Shown here piece by piece: positions 1 to 8,605 of a stretch of 62,314 bases of DNA (position 1 is the first letter of the stretch; each line of letters starts with the position of its first letter). Under the pieces are notes generated by a model that saw only the letters and a list, made by a program, of their open reading frames with translations, did not search any database and was not told the origin of the DNA. Position numbers and translations under genes: made by a program. This DNA is from Thermovibrio sp. (GTDB lineage Bacteria > Aquificota > Aquificia > Desulfurobacteriales > Desulfurobacteriaceae), in the NCBI GenBank assembly GCA_015490195.1, contig WFYG01000028.1:1-62314 (forward strand). Reading direction: 5' to 3'.

Positions 1-23
1 GAACATGCCCCCGCAACCAATGA

Positions 24-100
24 GCGGGCGTAGCTCAGCTGGCTAGAGCATCAGCCTTCCAAGCTGAGGGTCGCGGGTTCGAATCCCGTCGCCCGCTCCA
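24..100 (+). tRNA. tRNA-Gly (anticodon TCC)
   Basis: A full cloverleaf can be folded. The seven-base acceptor GCGGGCG pairs with CGCCCGC, and the anticodon loop CTTCCAA gives TCC, which reads GGA glycine codons. The T loop begins TTCGAAT, and the CCA end is encoded (98-100). A T-rich stretch follows directly. Its promoter would lie outside the window. Confidence 0.95.
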
Positions 101-152
101 TTTTATTTTCCCGCCTTAAATTCCCTCCCAAAAATCCCAACTTTCATATCCC

Positions 153-181
153 TTGAACAGCCCTCCTTAACGATTTACAAT
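153..181 (+). promoter_or_regulatory. Predicted sigma-70 type promoter for leuD
   Basis: TTGAAC (153-158) and TACAAT (176-181) are separated by 17 bases. They lie about 35 bases upstream of the leuD start and downstream of tRNA-Gly. The match to the consensus is good, but it is prediction only. Confidence 0.5.
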
Positions 182-215
182 TCCAGCAAACAAGTTCTTT
201 TATTAAGGAGGAAAA

Positions 216-725
216 ATGGCAGAAGTGTTTAAAGGAAGGGCTTTCAAGTTTGGAGACGACATAAACACTGATGAGATAATTCCTGCAAGGTATCTAAACA
301 CATCAGACCCTAAAGAGCTTGCAAAACACGTTATGGAGGATGCAGACCCTGAATTTCCCAAAAAGGTAAAGCCGGGAGACATAATAGTTGCAGGTAAGAA
401 CTTTGGCTGCGGTTCTTCAAGGGAGCACGCTCCAATTGCAATAAAGGCTGCTGGGGTTTCTGCAGTAATAGCAAAGTCTTTCGCAAGAATTTTCTACAGG
501 AACGCAATAAACATCGGTCTTCCAATATTTGAGTCTCCCGAAGCCGTTGAGGGAATTGAAGAGGGAGACATTGTTGAGGTAAACCCGGAAACTGGAGTCA
601 TTAAAAACGTAACGAAGGGAACGGAGTTTAAGGCCAACCCGATTCCAGAGGATATAAGGCAGATAATGGAAGCCGGCGGGCTTATGGAGTATGCAAAGAA
701 GAAGTTAGGACTGAAGGAGGAGTAA
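216..725 (+). CDS. leuD: 3-isopropylmalate dehydratase, small subunit
   Basis: LeuD is the swivel domain of isopropylmalate isomerase, which converts 2-isopropylmalate to 3-isopropylmalate in leucine synthesis together with the iron-sulfur subunit LeuC (not in this window). At 169 residues it is the short form common in archaea and thermophiles. Family motifs are visible: [11 protein letters not shown] near the start, then [14 protein letters not shown], which contributes to substrate binding. The ATG is preceded by an AAGGAGG ribosome site at about 204-210. leuB follows with one intervening base and its ribosome site lies inside the leuD end, so the two are probably translated together. Confidence 0.95.
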   Translation: MAEVFKGRAFKFGDDINTDEIIPARYLNTSDPKELAKHVMEDADPEFPKKVKPGDIIVAGKNFGCGSSREHAPIAIKAAGVSAVIAKSFARIFYRNAINIGLPIFESPEAVEGIEEGDIVEVNPETGVIKNVTKGTEFKANPIPEDIRQIMEAGGLMEYAKKKLGLKEE

Positions 726-726
726 G

Positions 727-1806
727 TTGAAAGAGTTTACGATAGCGGTTCTTCCAGGTGATGGAATCGGCCCAGAGATAGTTAAGCAGGCAGTTAAGGT
801 TTTAGACGCAGTTTCAGAGAAGTTCAACGTTAAGCTCAACTACAAATACGGCCTTATCGGTGGAGCTGCAATTGATGAAACAGGCGTTCCTTTCCCAGAT
901 GAGACAAAGGAGATAATCCTCTCCTCTGATGCCGTTCTCCTTGGGGCAGTTGGAGGGCCCAAGTGGGACAACCTTCCCTTTGAGATAAGGCCTGAGAGAG
1001 CTCTCCTCGGAATGAGGAAACTCCTGAACGCCTTTGCAAACTTAAGACCTGCAAAGCTTTACAACGAGCTGATAGACGCCTCAACACTTAAGCCGGAGGT
1101 TGTTAAGGGCGTTGACATTATGGTTGTTAGGGAACTCACCAGCGGAATCTACTTTGGAATTCCAAGGGGAATCTTCGTTGACGGCGATGAAAGGGTTGGA
1201 ATAAACACGCTCCGCTACTACGAGCACGAAGTTGAGAGAATAGCAAGAGTGGCATTTGAGGTTGCAAGGAAGAGGAACAAAAAGGTAACAAGCGTTGATA
1301 AGGCAAACGTCCTTGAGGCAACAGTTCTCTGGAGAGAAGTTGTTGAGAGGGTTCACAAAGAGTATGAAGACGTTGAGCTCAACCATATGTATGTGGATAA
1401 CGCCGCAATGCAGATAATCAGGTGGCCGAAGCAGTTTGACGTTATCGTTACAACAAACATCTTCGGAGACATTCTCTCTGACGCCTGCGCAATGCTGACA
1501 GGTTCTTTAGGAATGCTTCCCTCTGCGTCAATCGGCGGAGAGATTGGCCTTTACGAACCCATCCACGGTTCAGCTCCGGATATAGCAGGCCAGAACATCG
1601 CAAACCCAATAGCAACAATTAACTCTGCAGCAATGATGTTTACCTACTCTTTCAACATGCCAGAAGTTGAAGAGGCAATAGATAGGGCAGTTAGAAACGT
1701 TCTTGCAAAGGGCTACAGGACAAAGGACATATACTCTGAAGGATGCAAGCTTGTCTCAACGGAGGAGATGGGAGACCTGATAGCTGAAGAAATCAAGTCT
1801 ATGTGA
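727..1806 (+). CDS. leuB: 3-isopropylmalate dehydrogenase
   Basis: LeuB oxidises and decarboxylates 3-isopropylmalate with NAD in leucine synthesis. The 359 residues match the family length. The protein carries the N-terminal LPGDGIGPE motif, the substrate-binding arginine region (LLGMRK, NLRPAKL), the metal-binding stretch [10 protein letters not shown], and the cofactor loop GSAPDIAGQ. The start is TTG at 727, placed after the GGAGGAG site that overlaps the leuD stop; no better-spaced ATG lies nearby. It forms an operon with leuD upstream and asd downstream. Confidence 0.95.
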   Translation: MKEFTIAVLPGDGIGPEIVKQAVKVLDAVSEKFNVKLNYKYGLIGGAAIDETGVPFPDETKEIILSSDAVLLGAVGGPKWDNLPFEIRPERALLGMRKLLNAFANLRPAKLYNELIDASTLKPEVVKGVDIMVVRELTSGIYFGIPRGIFVDGDERVGINTLRYYEHEVERIARVAFEVARKRNKKVTSVDKANVLEATVLWREVVERVHKEYEDVELNHMYVDNAAMQIIRWPKQFDVIVTTNIFGDILSDACAMLTGSLGMLPSASIGGEIGLYEPIHGSAPDIAGQNIANPIATINSAAMMFTYSFNMPEVEEAIDRAVRNVLAKGYRTKDIYSEGCKLVSTEEMGDLIAEEIKSM

Positions 1807-1814
1807 GGTAGGGA

Positions 1815-2831
1815 ATGAAGGGGTATACAGTTGCCGTTGTTGGTGCAACAGGTGCCGTTGGCCAGGAGATGTTGAAGGTTTTAGAACAGAGGAACTTCCC
1901 CGTTGAGAAACTTGTTCCTCTTGCATCTTCAAGGTCTGCAGGAAAGAAGGTCAAGTTTAAGGGTGAGGAAATAACCGTTGAGGAGCTGAAGCCTGAGAGC
2001 TTTGAAGGGGTTGACATAGCTCTCTTCTCCGTAGGGGGAGAGAGGAGCAAACAGTTTGCCCCTGAAGCCGTTAAGAGGGGAGCTGTAGTTATTGACAACA
2101 GTTCTGCCTTCAGGATGGAGCCGGATATTCCTTTAGTTGTTCCAGAGGTTAACCCTGAAGATGTTGACTGGCATAAGGGAATAATTGCAAATCCCAACTG
2201 CTCAACCATTCAGATGGTTGTCGTTCTTAAACCTCTCCACGATATTGCAAGAATAAAGAGGGTTGTTGTTTCAACATACCAGGCAGTTTCAGGAGCCGGT
2301 GCTCAGGCCATTGAGGAGCTAAAGGAACAGAGCAGGGCAGTCCTTGAAGGGAAGCCAGTTCCAACGCCTAAGAAGATTCCAAAGCAGATTGCCTTTAACT
2401 GCGTTCCACACATAGATAAGTTCTTTGAGAGTGGCTACACAAGAGAAGAGATAAAGATGATTAACGAAACAAAGAAGATAATGCACGATAATTCCATCAA
2501 AGTTTCACCAACGTGTGTGAGAGTTCCCGTTTTTATAGGACACTCCGAGTCTGTAAACCTTGAGTTTGAAAGACCAATAACGGTTGAGGAAGCAAGGAGG
2601 GCTCTGGAGAGAGCTCCCGGCATAACAGTTATGGACGATTTTGAGAATCTAATCTACCCAACGCCAATAGACGTTGCAGGGAAAGACGACGTTTTAGTTG
2701 GAAGGATAAGGAAAGATGATACAATAGAAAACGGCCTTAACCTCTGGATTGTTGGAGATAACCTCAGGAAGGGAGCAGCTCTGAACGCGGTTCAGATAGC
2801 GGAGCTCCTTATTGAAAGGGGACTTATTTAG
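1815..2831 (+). CDS. asd: Aspartate-semialdehyde dehydrogenase
   Basis: Asd makes aspartate semialdehyde from aspartyl phosphate with NADPH, the branch point to lysine/diaminopimelate, threonine and methionine. The N-terminus holds the nucleotide loop VGATGAVGQEM, and the catalytic cysteine sits in NPNCSTIQ at about residue 129. At 338 residues it is full length for the bacterial family. It lies eight bases after leuB and eight bases before the roadblock gene, so the run from leuD is likely one transcript. Confidence 0.95.
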   Translation: MKGYTVAVVGATGAVGQEMLKVLEQRNFPVEKLVPLASSRSAGKKVKFKGEEITVEELKPESFEGVDIALFSVGGERSKQFAPEAVKRGAVVIDNSSAFRMEPDIPLVVPEVNPEDVDWHKGIIANPNCSTIQMVVVLKPLHDIARIKRVVVSTYQAVSGAGAQAIEELKEQSRAVLEGKPVPTPKKIPKQIAFNCVPHIDKFFESGYTREEIKMINETKKIMHDNSIKVSPTCVRVPVFIGHSESVNLEFERPITVEEARRALERAPGITVMDDFENLIYPTPIDVAGKDDVLVGRIRKDDTIENGLNLWIVGDNLRKGAALNAVQIAELLIERGLI

Positions 2832-2839
2832 GGGGATAG

Positions 2840-3202
2840 ATGAGCGAGGAGATACTGAAAACCCTTGTAGATGAAGTTCCGGAAGTTGAATCTGCACTGG
2901 TTATTGACGAAGACGGAATAGTTGTTTACAGGTACGACGGTAAAGAGACCTCTATAGACTCTGAGGAACTCGCCACCCAGCTGGTAAACCCGATTAAGAG
3001 CTGCGACGAGACAATCAACGATCTTACAGGAGAGAACGACCAGCTGGAGGAGGTAATTCTCTTTTCCGGAAAATACGCCATTTTTATCTACAAACTTGTA
3101 AATGAAACGTTCCTGGTCGTCGTTACAAAGAGAACTCCCCTTTACGGTAGAACGAGGTTTAAATTAAGGTCAAAGCTACCCAAACTGATAAAGGCACTTT
3201 AG
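2840..3202 (+). CDS. Roadblock/LC7 domain protein
   Basis: This 120-residue protein looks like a single roadblock/LC7 domain: a short leading helix (EEILKTLVDEVPEVESA), a strand ending in VIDEDGIVVYR, and a later hydrophobic strand pair (EVILFSGKYAIFIY, TFLVVVTK). Bacterial members such as MglB act as dimers that regulate Ras-like GTPases; no MglA-type GTPase is in the window, so the partner is unknown. The gene lies tightly between asd and the metallo-hydrolase gene. The family call is by fold pattern and the function is not known. Confidence 0.7.
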   Translation: MSEEILKTLVDEVPEVESALVIDEDGIVVYRYDGKETSIDSEELATQLVNPIKSCDETINDLTGENDQLEEVILFSGKYAIFIYKLVNETFLVVVTKRTPLYGRTRFKLRSKLPKLIKAL

Positions 3203-3212
3203 GAGGGGAGAG

Positions 3213-3905
3213 ATGGCAAAGCTCTGGTATTTAGGACACTCCACATTTTACGTAGAAGGTGAAGAGATAAAAGCTCTCATTGATCCGTTCCTCAACGGTA
3301 ATCCCTGGAAAGTAGCAAAGCCTGAAGACTTTAAAGACCTGAACTACATATTCGTTACACACGGCCACGGCGACCACCTTGGAGATGCCGTAGAGATAGC
3401 AAAGAGAACAGGGGCTACGGTAATAAGCATCTTTGAGGTTTGCCAGTACTGTAACCTGAAAGGCGTTGAAAACATCCATGCAATGCATATAGGGGGAAGC
3501 TACAACTTCCCGTTCGGAAGAGTAAAACTGGTTCCTGCAGCACATGGGAGCTCCGTCATAGAGAACGACCAGGTCGTAACCCTTGGAACTCCCTGTGGAA
3601 TGCTGATAGAAGTTGAAGGAAAAACGATTTACCACGCAGGAGATACCGGGTTGATAGCCGACATGGAACTCCTCGGCAGGTACGAGGACATCTTCATCGC
3701 TCTTCTCCCGATAGGCGGAAACTTCACAATGGACGTGAGAGACGCAGCAATTGCTGCTGAAATGGTAAAGCCGCAGGTTGCCATTCCGATGCACTTTAAG
3801 ACCTGGCCGATAATTGACGCCGAGCCTGAAGACTTCAAGAAGCTGGCCGAAGCAAGAGGAGTAAACGTTCAGATACTCAACCCCGGAGACGAGATAGAAT
3901 TCTAA
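3213..3905 (+). CDS. UPF0173-family metal-dependent hydrolase (metallo-beta-lactamase fold)
   Basis: This 230-residue protein is a small metallo-beta-lactamase-fold hydrolase of the UPF0173 type. The metal-binding signature THGHGDHLGD is at about residues 49-58, and further ligands are probably in YHAGDTG and IPMHF. The domain fills the whole protein and no signal peptide is seen, so it should be cytoplasmic. The natural substrate of the family is not established. An AGGAGGGG site precedes the ATG, and the stop codon abuts the patatin start. Confidence 0.85.
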   Translation: MAKLWYLGHSTFYVEGEEIKALIDPFLNGNPWKVAKPEDFKDLNYIFVTHGHGDHLGDAVEIAKRTGATVISIFEVCQYCNLKGVENIHAMHIGGSYNFPFGRVKLVPAAHGSSVIENDQVVTLGTPCGMLIEVEGKTIYHAGDTGLIADMELLGRYEDIFIALLPIGGNFTMDVRDAAIAAEMVKPQVAIPMHFKTWPIIDAEPEDFKKLAEARGVNVQILNPGDEIEF

Positions 3906-4649
3906 ATGAAGAGAATCGGCGTTACCCTTTCTGGCGGCTTCGTCAAAGGAGCCGCCCATATTGGATTCCTAAAAGCCCTTGAGTATAAGGGTTTAAGCCC
4001 CTCGTTCATAGCCGGAGCCAGTGCAGGAGCTCTGGTTGGATTTCTGTACGCCTACGGAATATCCTTAGAGAAAATGGAGGAGATAGGAAGGGAACTCTCT
4101 TGGAAAAAAATTGCAACTCCTTCACTTAAAGGTGGCCTGTTTAAGCTTGACGGCCTCCACAAAATCCTGACAGAACTTACAGGAAACCCCGACCTGAGAG
4201 AACTCAAAATTCCCTTTGCAGTAACTGTTGTTAACCTTAAAACATTAAAGGTGGAAGTTAAGAAAGAAGGGCCGGCCGTTGACTCTGTAGTTGCCTCCTG
4301 CTCAGTCCCTCCTCTCTTTTCTCCCTGGAAGGTAGGCAACGAATACTACGTTGACGGAGGAGTTAGAAACTGCCTACCGGCCGAAGTAGCAAAATCTTCA
4401 GGGGTTGAAATTAACATCTGCTCCAATGTAAACACAGTAACAGACAACTTTGATCCCAACTCTTTATTTGAAGTTCTTAAAAGAACTTCTCTTGCCGGAG
4501 TAATAGAGAACCAGAGCTGGAGACAAAATTATTGTGATATCATTATCAACCATCAAATATCATACAGTCCTTTTGACTTCTCCAGAATTAAAAAGCTCGT
4601 AGAAATAGGATTCAGAGAAACAATCAGGGAATTAGAAAAATGGCTGTAA
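3906..4649 (+). CDS. Patatin-like phospholipase
   Basis: The protein has the Ser-Asp dyad of patatin-type lipid acyl hydrolases: a glycine-rich oxyanion loop (LSGGFVKGAAHIGFLKAL), the nucleophile in GASAG (Ser about 39), and the catalytic aspartate in VDGGVR (about 150). The 247 residues are close to bacterial single-domain members such as RssA. The ATG follows the previous stop directly with no spacer, and the 3' end overlaps acylphosphatase by ten bases, so translation is probably coupled. The physiological lipid substrate is not known. Confidence 0.88.
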   Translation: MKRIGVTLSGGFVKGAAHIGFLKALEYKGLSPSFIAGASAGALVGFLYAYGISLEKMEEIGRELSWKKIATPSLKGGLFKLDGLHKILTELTGNPDLRELKIPFAVTVVNLKTLKVEVKKEGPAVDSVVASCSVPPLFSPWKVGNEYYVDGGVRNCLPAEVAKSSGVEINICSNVNTVTDNFDPNSLFEVLKRTSLAGVIENQSWRQNYCDIIINHQISYSPFDFSRIKKLVEIGFRETIRELEKWL

Positions 4650-4918
4650 AGGCGCTTCATGCTTTTGTATCTGGAAGAGTTCAAGGAGTAGGATATAGAG
4701 CTTTCACAAGAGACGTTGCCAGAAAACTTGGACTTAAAGGTTTCGTTAAAAACCTACCAGACGGAAGAGTTGAAGTATACGCAGAGGGGGATGAGGAAAA
4801 ATTAAAAGCACTTCTTGAAAAACTCTATCACGGACCTTTTTTGGCTAAAGTAACTGACATTGAATACTACCTCACAGAACCAAGAGGGAAATATGAGAAT
4901 TTTATTATTGATTATTAG
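4640..4918 (+). CDS. acyP: Acylphosphatase
   Basis: This 92-residue enzyme hydrolyses acyl phosphates. The family signature GRVQGVGYR holds the catalytic arginine (about residue 20), and the catalytic asparagine lies in GFVKNLPDGRVEV (about 38). It overlaps the patatin gene by ten bases at its start and the LysM gene by 26 bases at its end. Its size and motifs are typical, and the role in this operon is unclear. Confidence 0.93.
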   Translation: MAVKALHAFVSGRVQGVGYRAFTRDVARKLGLKGFVKNLPDGRVEVYAEGDEEKLKALLEKLYHGPFLAKVTDIEYYLTEPRGKYENFIIDY

Positions 4919-5942
4919 CCTGCTCATTTTGACCTCGTCTGCAAACGCAACGGTCTACTACAGAGTAAAAAGAGGAGATACTTTAGGAAAAATTGCGAGA
5001 AAATTTAAAGTATCATTAAGAGAACTCAAAAAGATCAACCACCTTAGAAGTAGCACTATCTACGTAGGACAAAGATTAAAAATACCTACAAAAACCAGTA
5101 GGAAACCCCATTACACAAATTTAAAGAAAAATTACGGAATAAAATACATATACTACCGCGTCAGGAGAGGGGATTCTCTATCTAAAATTGCAAAGAGATA
5201 CAAAACCACGGTTACAGCAATCAAAAGAGCCAACAAACTCAAAAGTAACAGAATATACTTAGGACAAAAACTAAAAATCCCCGTTAAAGTAGTTGTAAGA
5301 AAACACTACTCCAGATCCGAGACCCAATACAAGGTTTCACCAAAAACCACGTTTGTTCCTGAAGGTCTAATCAAGGTTCCAATCTACAAATACTATAGAG
5401 TCCGCCCTGGAGATTCAATCATTAAGATTGCAAACAAATTTAGAGTATCCCCCAGAGAAATAATAAGGATAAACCACTTGAAAAGACCGTACATTATAAG
5501 ACCGGGATGGAAACTTAAAATACTAGTAGGTTATAGAGACGTTCTCAAACTGAACAGACCTATTCAGTTCCGATTCCCCCTTGACGGAAGAGTTGATCCT
5601 ACAATAAGAGAAGAGGGTTATCCTGGAATTTTCATAGTTAGTCCGCCGGGAACTCCCGTGAGAGCTGCAGAAACCGGTATCGTAAGGTTTGCTGGAAAAG
5701 ATAACAAACTCTTAAAAGCCTTCGGAAATATGGTAATTATCCAGCATCCAAAAGGTTACAGAACTGTATACGGAAACCTCAAAAAAATATATGTAAAACC
5801 AAACCAACTTGTTAAAAGAGGCGAAATAATAGGGACTGCAGGAACTTCAGGTATATGGGGTAAAAGCGGGTTATACTTTGATATAAGCAGAGTCTTTAAT
5901 GGAAAAACCTACCACATTCAGCCGTTAGAGGTACTTAAGTAA
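4893..5942 (+). CDS. Secreted protein with three LysM domains and a degenerate LytM/M23 domain (NlpD/EnvC-like)
   Basis: The start chosen is the ATG at 4893, which gives a clear signal peptide (MRILLLIISLLILTSSANA) and a GAGGG site; a longer frame opens at 4860 without one. Three peptidoglycan-binding LysM repeats lie at about residues 22-65, 86-129 and 163-207, each with a (K/R)xGD(T/S) core. The C-terminal 120 residues resemble M23 LytM peptidases, but the zinc ligands appear lost: the HxHF position reads LYFDI, the YxHL position reads YGNL, and the first His-Asp pair is absent. Family knowledge suggests such proteins activate amidases rather than cut peptidoglycan themselves. Confidence 0.82.
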   Translation: MRILLLIISLLILTSSANATVYYRVKRGDTLGKIARKFKVSLRELKKINHLRSSTIYVGQRLKIPTKTSRKPHYTNLKKNYGIKYIYYRVRRGDSLSKIAKRYKTTVTAIKRANKLKSNRIYLGQKLKIPVKVVVRKHYSRSETQYKVSPKTTFVPEGLIKVPIYKYYRVRPGDSIIKIANKFRVSPREIIRINHLKRPYIIRPGWKLKILVGYRDVLKLNRPIQFRFPLDGRVDPTIREEGYPGIFIVSPPGTPVRAAETGIVRFAGKDNKLLKAFGNMVIIQHPKGYRTVYGNLKKIYVKPNQLVKRGEIIGTAGTSGIWGKSGLYFDISRVFNGKTYHIQPLEVLK

Positions 5943-5948
5943 ACTTTC

Positions 5949-5987
5949 GGTGGGATTTGCTCTGCTCACCAATTCCCTCCTTTTTTT
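5949..5987 (+). terminator. Possible rho-independent terminator after the LysM gene
   Basis: GGTGGG (5949-5954) can pair with CTCACC (5965-5970), including one wobble pair. A seven-T run lies at 5981-5987, about ten bases after the stem, which is further away than usual. A second weak hairpin, TAAGGAA (6053-6059) with TTCCTTA (6066-6072), is followed by a T-rich stretch. Either could end this operon. Confidence 0.3.
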
Positions 5988-6157
5988 CTACCTCACTTTA
6001 AACGATATTCTATCTTCACTCCATCAGCTAATTTTATAAACCTGACTGGTAATAAGGAAGATTTATTCCTTACCTTATTTTTTACTATTCCTATACATGA
6101 GGAACCGATAGTAGAACTACCCTCTAAATCCTGGAGGGAAACGCATGTTTATAAGCT

Positions 6158-6182
6158 CTTAAAAACGCTATCTGTTTTTAAG
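6158..6182. repeat. Perfect 9-base inverted repeat in the 5943-6224 gap
   Basis: CTTAAAAAC (6158-6166) and GTTTTTAAG (6174-6182) form a perfect inverted repeat around a seven-base loop. It lies between the convergent LysM and ccsA genes. The rest of this 282-base gap shows no coding sequence, only the weak hairpins noted beside it. Confidence 0.6.
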
Positions 6183-6199
6183 AAGAAAAGAAGAAGGAT

Positions 6200-6218
6200 A
6201 AAACCGGCACAAGGCCGG
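6200..6218 (-). terminator. Possible terminator after ccsA
   Basis: On the minus strand CCGGC and GCCGG pair around a five-base loop (6218-6204) and are followed by TTTTATCC. It lies six bases past the ccsA stop. The stem is short but GC-rich and correctly placed. Confidence 0.5.
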
Positions 6219-6224
6219 CAACTT

Positions 6225-7232
6225 TTACTGGGCGTAACTGTGAAGACCAGGAATGATAAGGTTAACACCGTAGTAGGTAAAGATAACACTTAAGAAACCT
6301 ACGATTGTAAAGTAGGCCAGAGGTTTTCCTCTAAGCCCCTTAATATAACGAGCATGGAGGTATGCTGCGTAAACGAGCCAGGTTATAAGAGACCAGGTTT
6401 CTTTGGGATCCCACGACCAGTAACCACCCCAGGCGTACTTTGCCCAGACAGCACCGAGGATAATTCCGATTGTGAGGAAAACAAAGCCAACAGCTACAGA
6501 CTGATACATTATCTGCTCCATGGCGTCAATAGAAGGTAGTATCTTTGCAACTCCTATCTTCCTCATGATGTAGAGGACAACGCAGAAAAGTGCCGCAGCA
6601 ACAGCAGAGATAACAAGATAGAGAAAAACGTTGTCCCTGAAAGCTGAATAGATAATGAAGAAGAAGATAAACCAGGTTGTTACAAAGATGACTACCCAGT
6701 CTTTTGTTGAAGTATCTTCTCTTTTAATAAAGTAAGCGTAAGCAACGCCTGCACTTACAGCAGCAGCAGCGTAACCGACAAAGGTGGTAACAACGTGAAA
6801 GAGAAGCCAGTTACTTTGAAGAGCAGGAACAAGAGGTTGAGCCTGCTCGTTGAAGCCCAGTATCTGAGTTGAGAGCTCACCTATAAGAGCAAGAGGAATT
6901 ACGAACATACCGAAAGCTTTGTTTTTGTATTTCCATTCAAAGAGAAGGTAGATAAGCACAGCCATCCAGCCAAAGAGCATAAGGGATTCATACATGTTGG
7001 TGAAGGGAGCGTACTTGTAGAAATCCAACCAGTTAGAAACCATGTTAACTTTAGCCTTCTCCATTCCCCTTACAACAAAGCCTGCTCCCTGAATAATTAC
7101 TCCCAACCAGGCAAATCCGGTAGCAAGCTTGGAAGACCAGCTACTCTTTGAGAAGGCGTAAATAGTGTAGAAGAGAAATGCAAGGAAGTAAGCAACCATC
7201 CCTGCGTTAAAAAGCGTTACAGAGTGGATCAT
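6225..7232 (-). CDS. ccsA: Cytochrome c biogenesis protein CcsA (ResC type)
   Basis: CcsA is the membrane haem handling subunit of system II cytochrome c maturation. The 335 residues are mostly hydrophobic, with about eight membrane spans, and contain the tryptophan-rich haem-binding WWD motif near the C-terminus (WGGYWSWDPKETWSL). Its ATG overlaps the resB stop by four bases (ATGA), so the pair is translationally coupled. The system attaches haem to CxxCH motifs outside the cytoplasm; one such protein is encoded at 52422-53156. Confidence 0.93.
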   Translation of the reverse strand: MIHSVTLFNAGMVAYFLAFLFYTIYAFSKSSWSSKLATGFAWLGVIIQGAGFVVRGMEKAKVNMVSNWLDFYKYAPFTNMYESLMLFGWMAVLIYLLFEWKYKNKAFGMFVIPLALIGELSTQILGFNEQAQPLVPALQSNWLLFHVVTTFVGYAAAAVSAGVAYAYFIKREDTSTKDWVVIFVTTWFIFFFIIYSAFRDNVFLYLVISAVAAALFCVVLYIMRKIGVAKILPSIDAMEQIMYQSVAVGFVFLTIGIILGAVWAKYAWGGYWSWDPKETWSLITWLVYAAYLHARYIKGLRGKPLAYFTIVGFLSVIFTYYGVNLIIPGLHSYAQ

Positions 7233-8557
7233 GACTCTTCCTCCTTAGGGGTATTCTGGCAGTATGAAGACTTAAGCACCCCTAAGACCTCCTCCAGCTC
7301 CCTGGCCAGGCTTTCATTTCCTTTGTTTGCAAGTCCCCCTATTACAAGCCTGGTCTTATCGTCCCCCTTCTTCTCAAGCCTTGACCAGACTCTTCTGTGG
7401 GGAATAAAGAAGGCTACTATAAGACCACCAATGAGAATAATGCTACCCACCCAAACTATCCAGGTACCCGGGTCTTTGGAGACCTGAAGCCCTGTGTAAA
7501 AGACCGGTTTAAAGTCAACCATTGCAAAGGATTTATCTGTTCCCGGAATTTTATAAAGGACAAAAGGTTTTATTACTCCCTCCCGAACCTTTCCGTTCTG
7601 GATAAACTCTATTCCGATAGTCATGGTGTTCCCGTCTATACTGACTATCTTCAAGTAGGTACCCTTACCGAGTTTTACAGGTTGTCCAAAAGCCACACCT
7701 ACTATATCCTCTCCTTTTGGAGAAACTATCCTTAGAAAAGCCTCCCCCTGTCCATAGCTGGCCTGATAGAAATAAATGCCTCTGTACTTTAGTGGATGGT
7801 TAACTTCTATTTTCTTCCTGAAAACTTCTTTTCCATTTTCTATAATAGAAAGGTCAGAAATGTAGGCTTTAGGCATTCCCGAAGGATAGAAGTCTATTTT
7901 AAATTTATTACATCTTACATAAAAGGGAAGTTCAACGATTTTAGGGCCGGAGAAGTAGCTAACAAGGTTACTCTCAGTTCCTTCTGCAAGATTCATATAA
8001 CCTCTAAAACCAAATATTGCAGTAACAAGACCCCCAATAAGTACTACGAGAACACCCAAATGAACTATGTAAACCCCAAATCTGGCATAAACGTTTTTAT
8101 CTGCAAATATATGAACTTCTTTTTCATCCTCTTTGGATACTTCAACCTTGTATTTATGATTTTTTAGTATCTCTATCAGTTTTTCTTTGATGTCTGAGAG
8201 AGCCCCCTGAAGGGTTATAGCATGGGAAACTCGTAAACCTTTCTCGTAACCGGCAGGAAGGGTTTTTCGGGGTTCCAGTGCAACTTTCCATATTTTTGGC
8301 AGTCTCTTTATTGAACAGACTATCAGGTTAAGTGCAAGGAGAGTTAAAAGCGCTATGTACCACCAGGAATGGTAGACATCGGTAAAACCAAGAAATTTAA
8401 GGATTTTGTAGGTGGTTTCACCGTACTCCATCAAGTACTTTTCTGGGTCTTGCTGCTGCTCAATTATGGTTCCAACTATTGATGTAACTGCAAGGGTAAG
8501 GAGGAGAACTATGGCAAGTTTTACAGAGCTGAAAATATCGTAAAGGGCTTTAAACAT
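7229..8557 (-). CDS. resB: Cytochrome c biogenesis protein ResB (Ccs1)
   Basis: ResB is the partner of CcsA in system II haem ligation. The 442-residue protein begins with hydrophobic spans (LAIVLLLTLAVTSIVGTIIEQ), has a further span pair near residues 70-90 and 160-185, then a large soluble domain of about 180 residues and a last membrane segment (WIVWVGSIILIGGLIVAFF) before a short charged tail. This is the usual Ccs1 layout. An AAGGAG site precedes the ATG. It is the first gene of a two-gene operon. Confidence 0.92.
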   Translation of the reverse strand: MFKALYDIFSSVKLAIVLLLTLAVTSIVGTIIEQQQDPEKYLMEYGETTYKILKFLGFTDVYHSWWYIALLTLLALNLIVCSIKRLPKIWKVALEPRKTLPAGYEKGLRVSHAITLQGALSDIKEKLIEILKNHKYKVEVSKEDEKEVHIFADKNVYARFGVYIVHLGVLVVLIGGLVTAIFGFRGYMNLAEGTESNLVSYFSGPKIVELPFYVRCNKFKIDFYPSGMPKAYISDLSIIENGKEVFRKKIEVNHPLKYRGIYFYQASYGQGEAFLRIVSPKGEDIVGVAFGQPVKLGKGTYLKIVSIDGNTMTIGIEFIQNGKVREGVIKPFVLYKIPGTDKSFAMVDFKPVFYTGLQVSKDPGTWIVWVGSIILIGGLIVAFFIPHRRVWSRLEKKGDDKTRLVIGGLANKGNESLARELEEVLGVLKSSYCQNTPKEEES

Positions 8558-8605
8558 TGCGGCTCCTTTGCTGTCTGTGTTTTTTTCGCACTCAGTCTAA
8601 TTAAA

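Noticed and set aside
3231-3959. A 242-codon minus-strand frame opposite the UPF0173 gene
   Set aside because: It is the antisense shadow of a gene with clear metal-site motifs.
7224-8167. Plus-strand frames opposite resB
   Set aside because: They are antisense to a full-length ResB and show no domain or ribosome site of their own.
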